From: Immersiella caudata
Taxonomy: Eukaryota > Ascomycota > Sordariomycetes > Sordariales > Lasiosphaeriaceae
DNA: 64,000 nucleotides
NCBI GenBank assembly: GCA_030512335.1
Contig: JAULSU010000004.1
Coordinates: forward strand, 310,001-374,000
Direction: 5' to 3'
A program made the translations under genes and the position numbers. Below are positions 63,601 to 64,000 of the stretch, one piece after another. Each line of letters begins with the position of its first letter. The stretch's first letter is position 1. Under the pieces are notes generated by a model, which worked only from the letters and a program-made list of their open reading frames with translations, searched no databases and was not told the DNA's origin.

Positions 63601-64000
63601 GAGACATTTTGTTCGCAGACGCCACAGATGACCGTTTCGTTCTTGGCGGAGATGTATCCATTTCGAGGCTCTTATCTTCCCAAAACTGAATTAATTATTG
63701 ATCAAGCCTTTGTCTTTGAGAGCGAAAAGGCGGAATCCCGTCCTTGGCAATGGCGATCGATGGGATTGACGTCACCCCTTAGACAACAGAGTCCAAACGC
63801 CATCTTCAACACACCTTTGACCTTCGAGCTTCAAGTCTAAGTCGAAGACAAAATTCAACATCAGAAGCCAAGAAGCAAATAAACTAACCCTTCCATTCCC
63901 CAATTCCTGAACCCCCTTTTGCGTCATTATGCCGCTCCATCTCCAAGGCCACCGCGTATGCCAGCAATTACAATACTCCCTCGACCTCAACTCCGAACCA
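63601..64000. other. Right edge of the window
   Basis: A minus-strand frame at 63990-63772 might belong to a gene beyond the edge; it has no recognisable domain. Confidence 0.3.

Noticed and set aside
63316..63840. A 174-codon open frame on the plus strand
   Set aside because: It overlaps the broken regulator on the other strand and has no recognisable domain or promoter.

Overview
The window is nuclear DNA of a filamentous ascomycete, most likely a Sordariomycete close to the Sordariales/Chaetomiaceae. The evidence is short 50-75 nt introns with GTAAGT-like donors and CTGAC/CTAAC branch points, GC-rich C-ending codons, wide intergenic gaps, and families typical of Pezizomycotina (AA9, GH62 with CBM1, HET, SAT4-like rhodopsin domain, Zn2Cys6 regulators, DUF3433, BYS1). 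There are no bacterial-style operons. I worked out exon boundaries from splice signals and reading frame; they are predictions.

Layout. 0-2 kb: a truncated SAT4-like membrane protein and a GNAT acetyltransferase broken by a stop codon. 4-5 kb: an AA9 lytic polysaccharide monooxygenase (LPMO). 5.2-7.8 kb: a decayed HET plus ankyrin region with several frameshifts. 8.1-13.1 kb: a ~1,604-aa helical protein with two hydrophobic hairpins. 14.8-16.7 kb: a metzincin-type protease joined to H-type-lectin-like domains. 17.4-18.4 kb: a second AA9. 19-25 kb: a thioredoxin-fold protein, an unresolved gene, and a divergent pair (MFS drug transporter and Zn2Cys6 regulator). 25-26 kb: an orphan HET C-terminal region. 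26.8-27.6 kb: a third AA9. 28-31.6 kb: a DUF3433 membrane protein and a divergent Cys-rich surface protein. 32.7-33.9 kb: GH62 arabinofuranosidase with CBM1. 34-40 kb: gene-poor, with a tiny strongly-promoted ORF, a frameshifted membrane protein and hairpins. 40.2-41.8 kb: a membrane-anchored lectin-like beta-propeller protein. 42-48 kb: a relic-rich island holding one intact VOC/glyoxalase gene, gene fragments, a repeat pair and a 100-bp tandem repeat. 48.5-55.1 kb: an ordinary housekeeping block (SR-rich protein, NOP10, NOB1, SRR1-like). 56.5-57 kb: a BYS1/thaumatin-like secreted protein. 57.3-63.6 kb: pseudogenes of an NCS1 permease, an isochorismatase and a Zn2Cys6 regulator around one intact HSL-type hydrolase and a membrane protein.

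Two themes stand out. The first is plant-polysaccharide attack: three AA9 enzymes and a GH62-CBM1. The second is recognition and conflict: two HET loci, a large pore-former-like helical protein, a protease-lectin fusion and a tethered lectin. Many loci are broken, and most of their premature stops are TAA or TAG codons that one C-to-T change could have made from glutamine codons. This suggests repeat-induced or similar mutation, or possibly transcripts repaired by A-to-I editing. Several other breaks sit in homopolymers, where sequencing error must be excluded.
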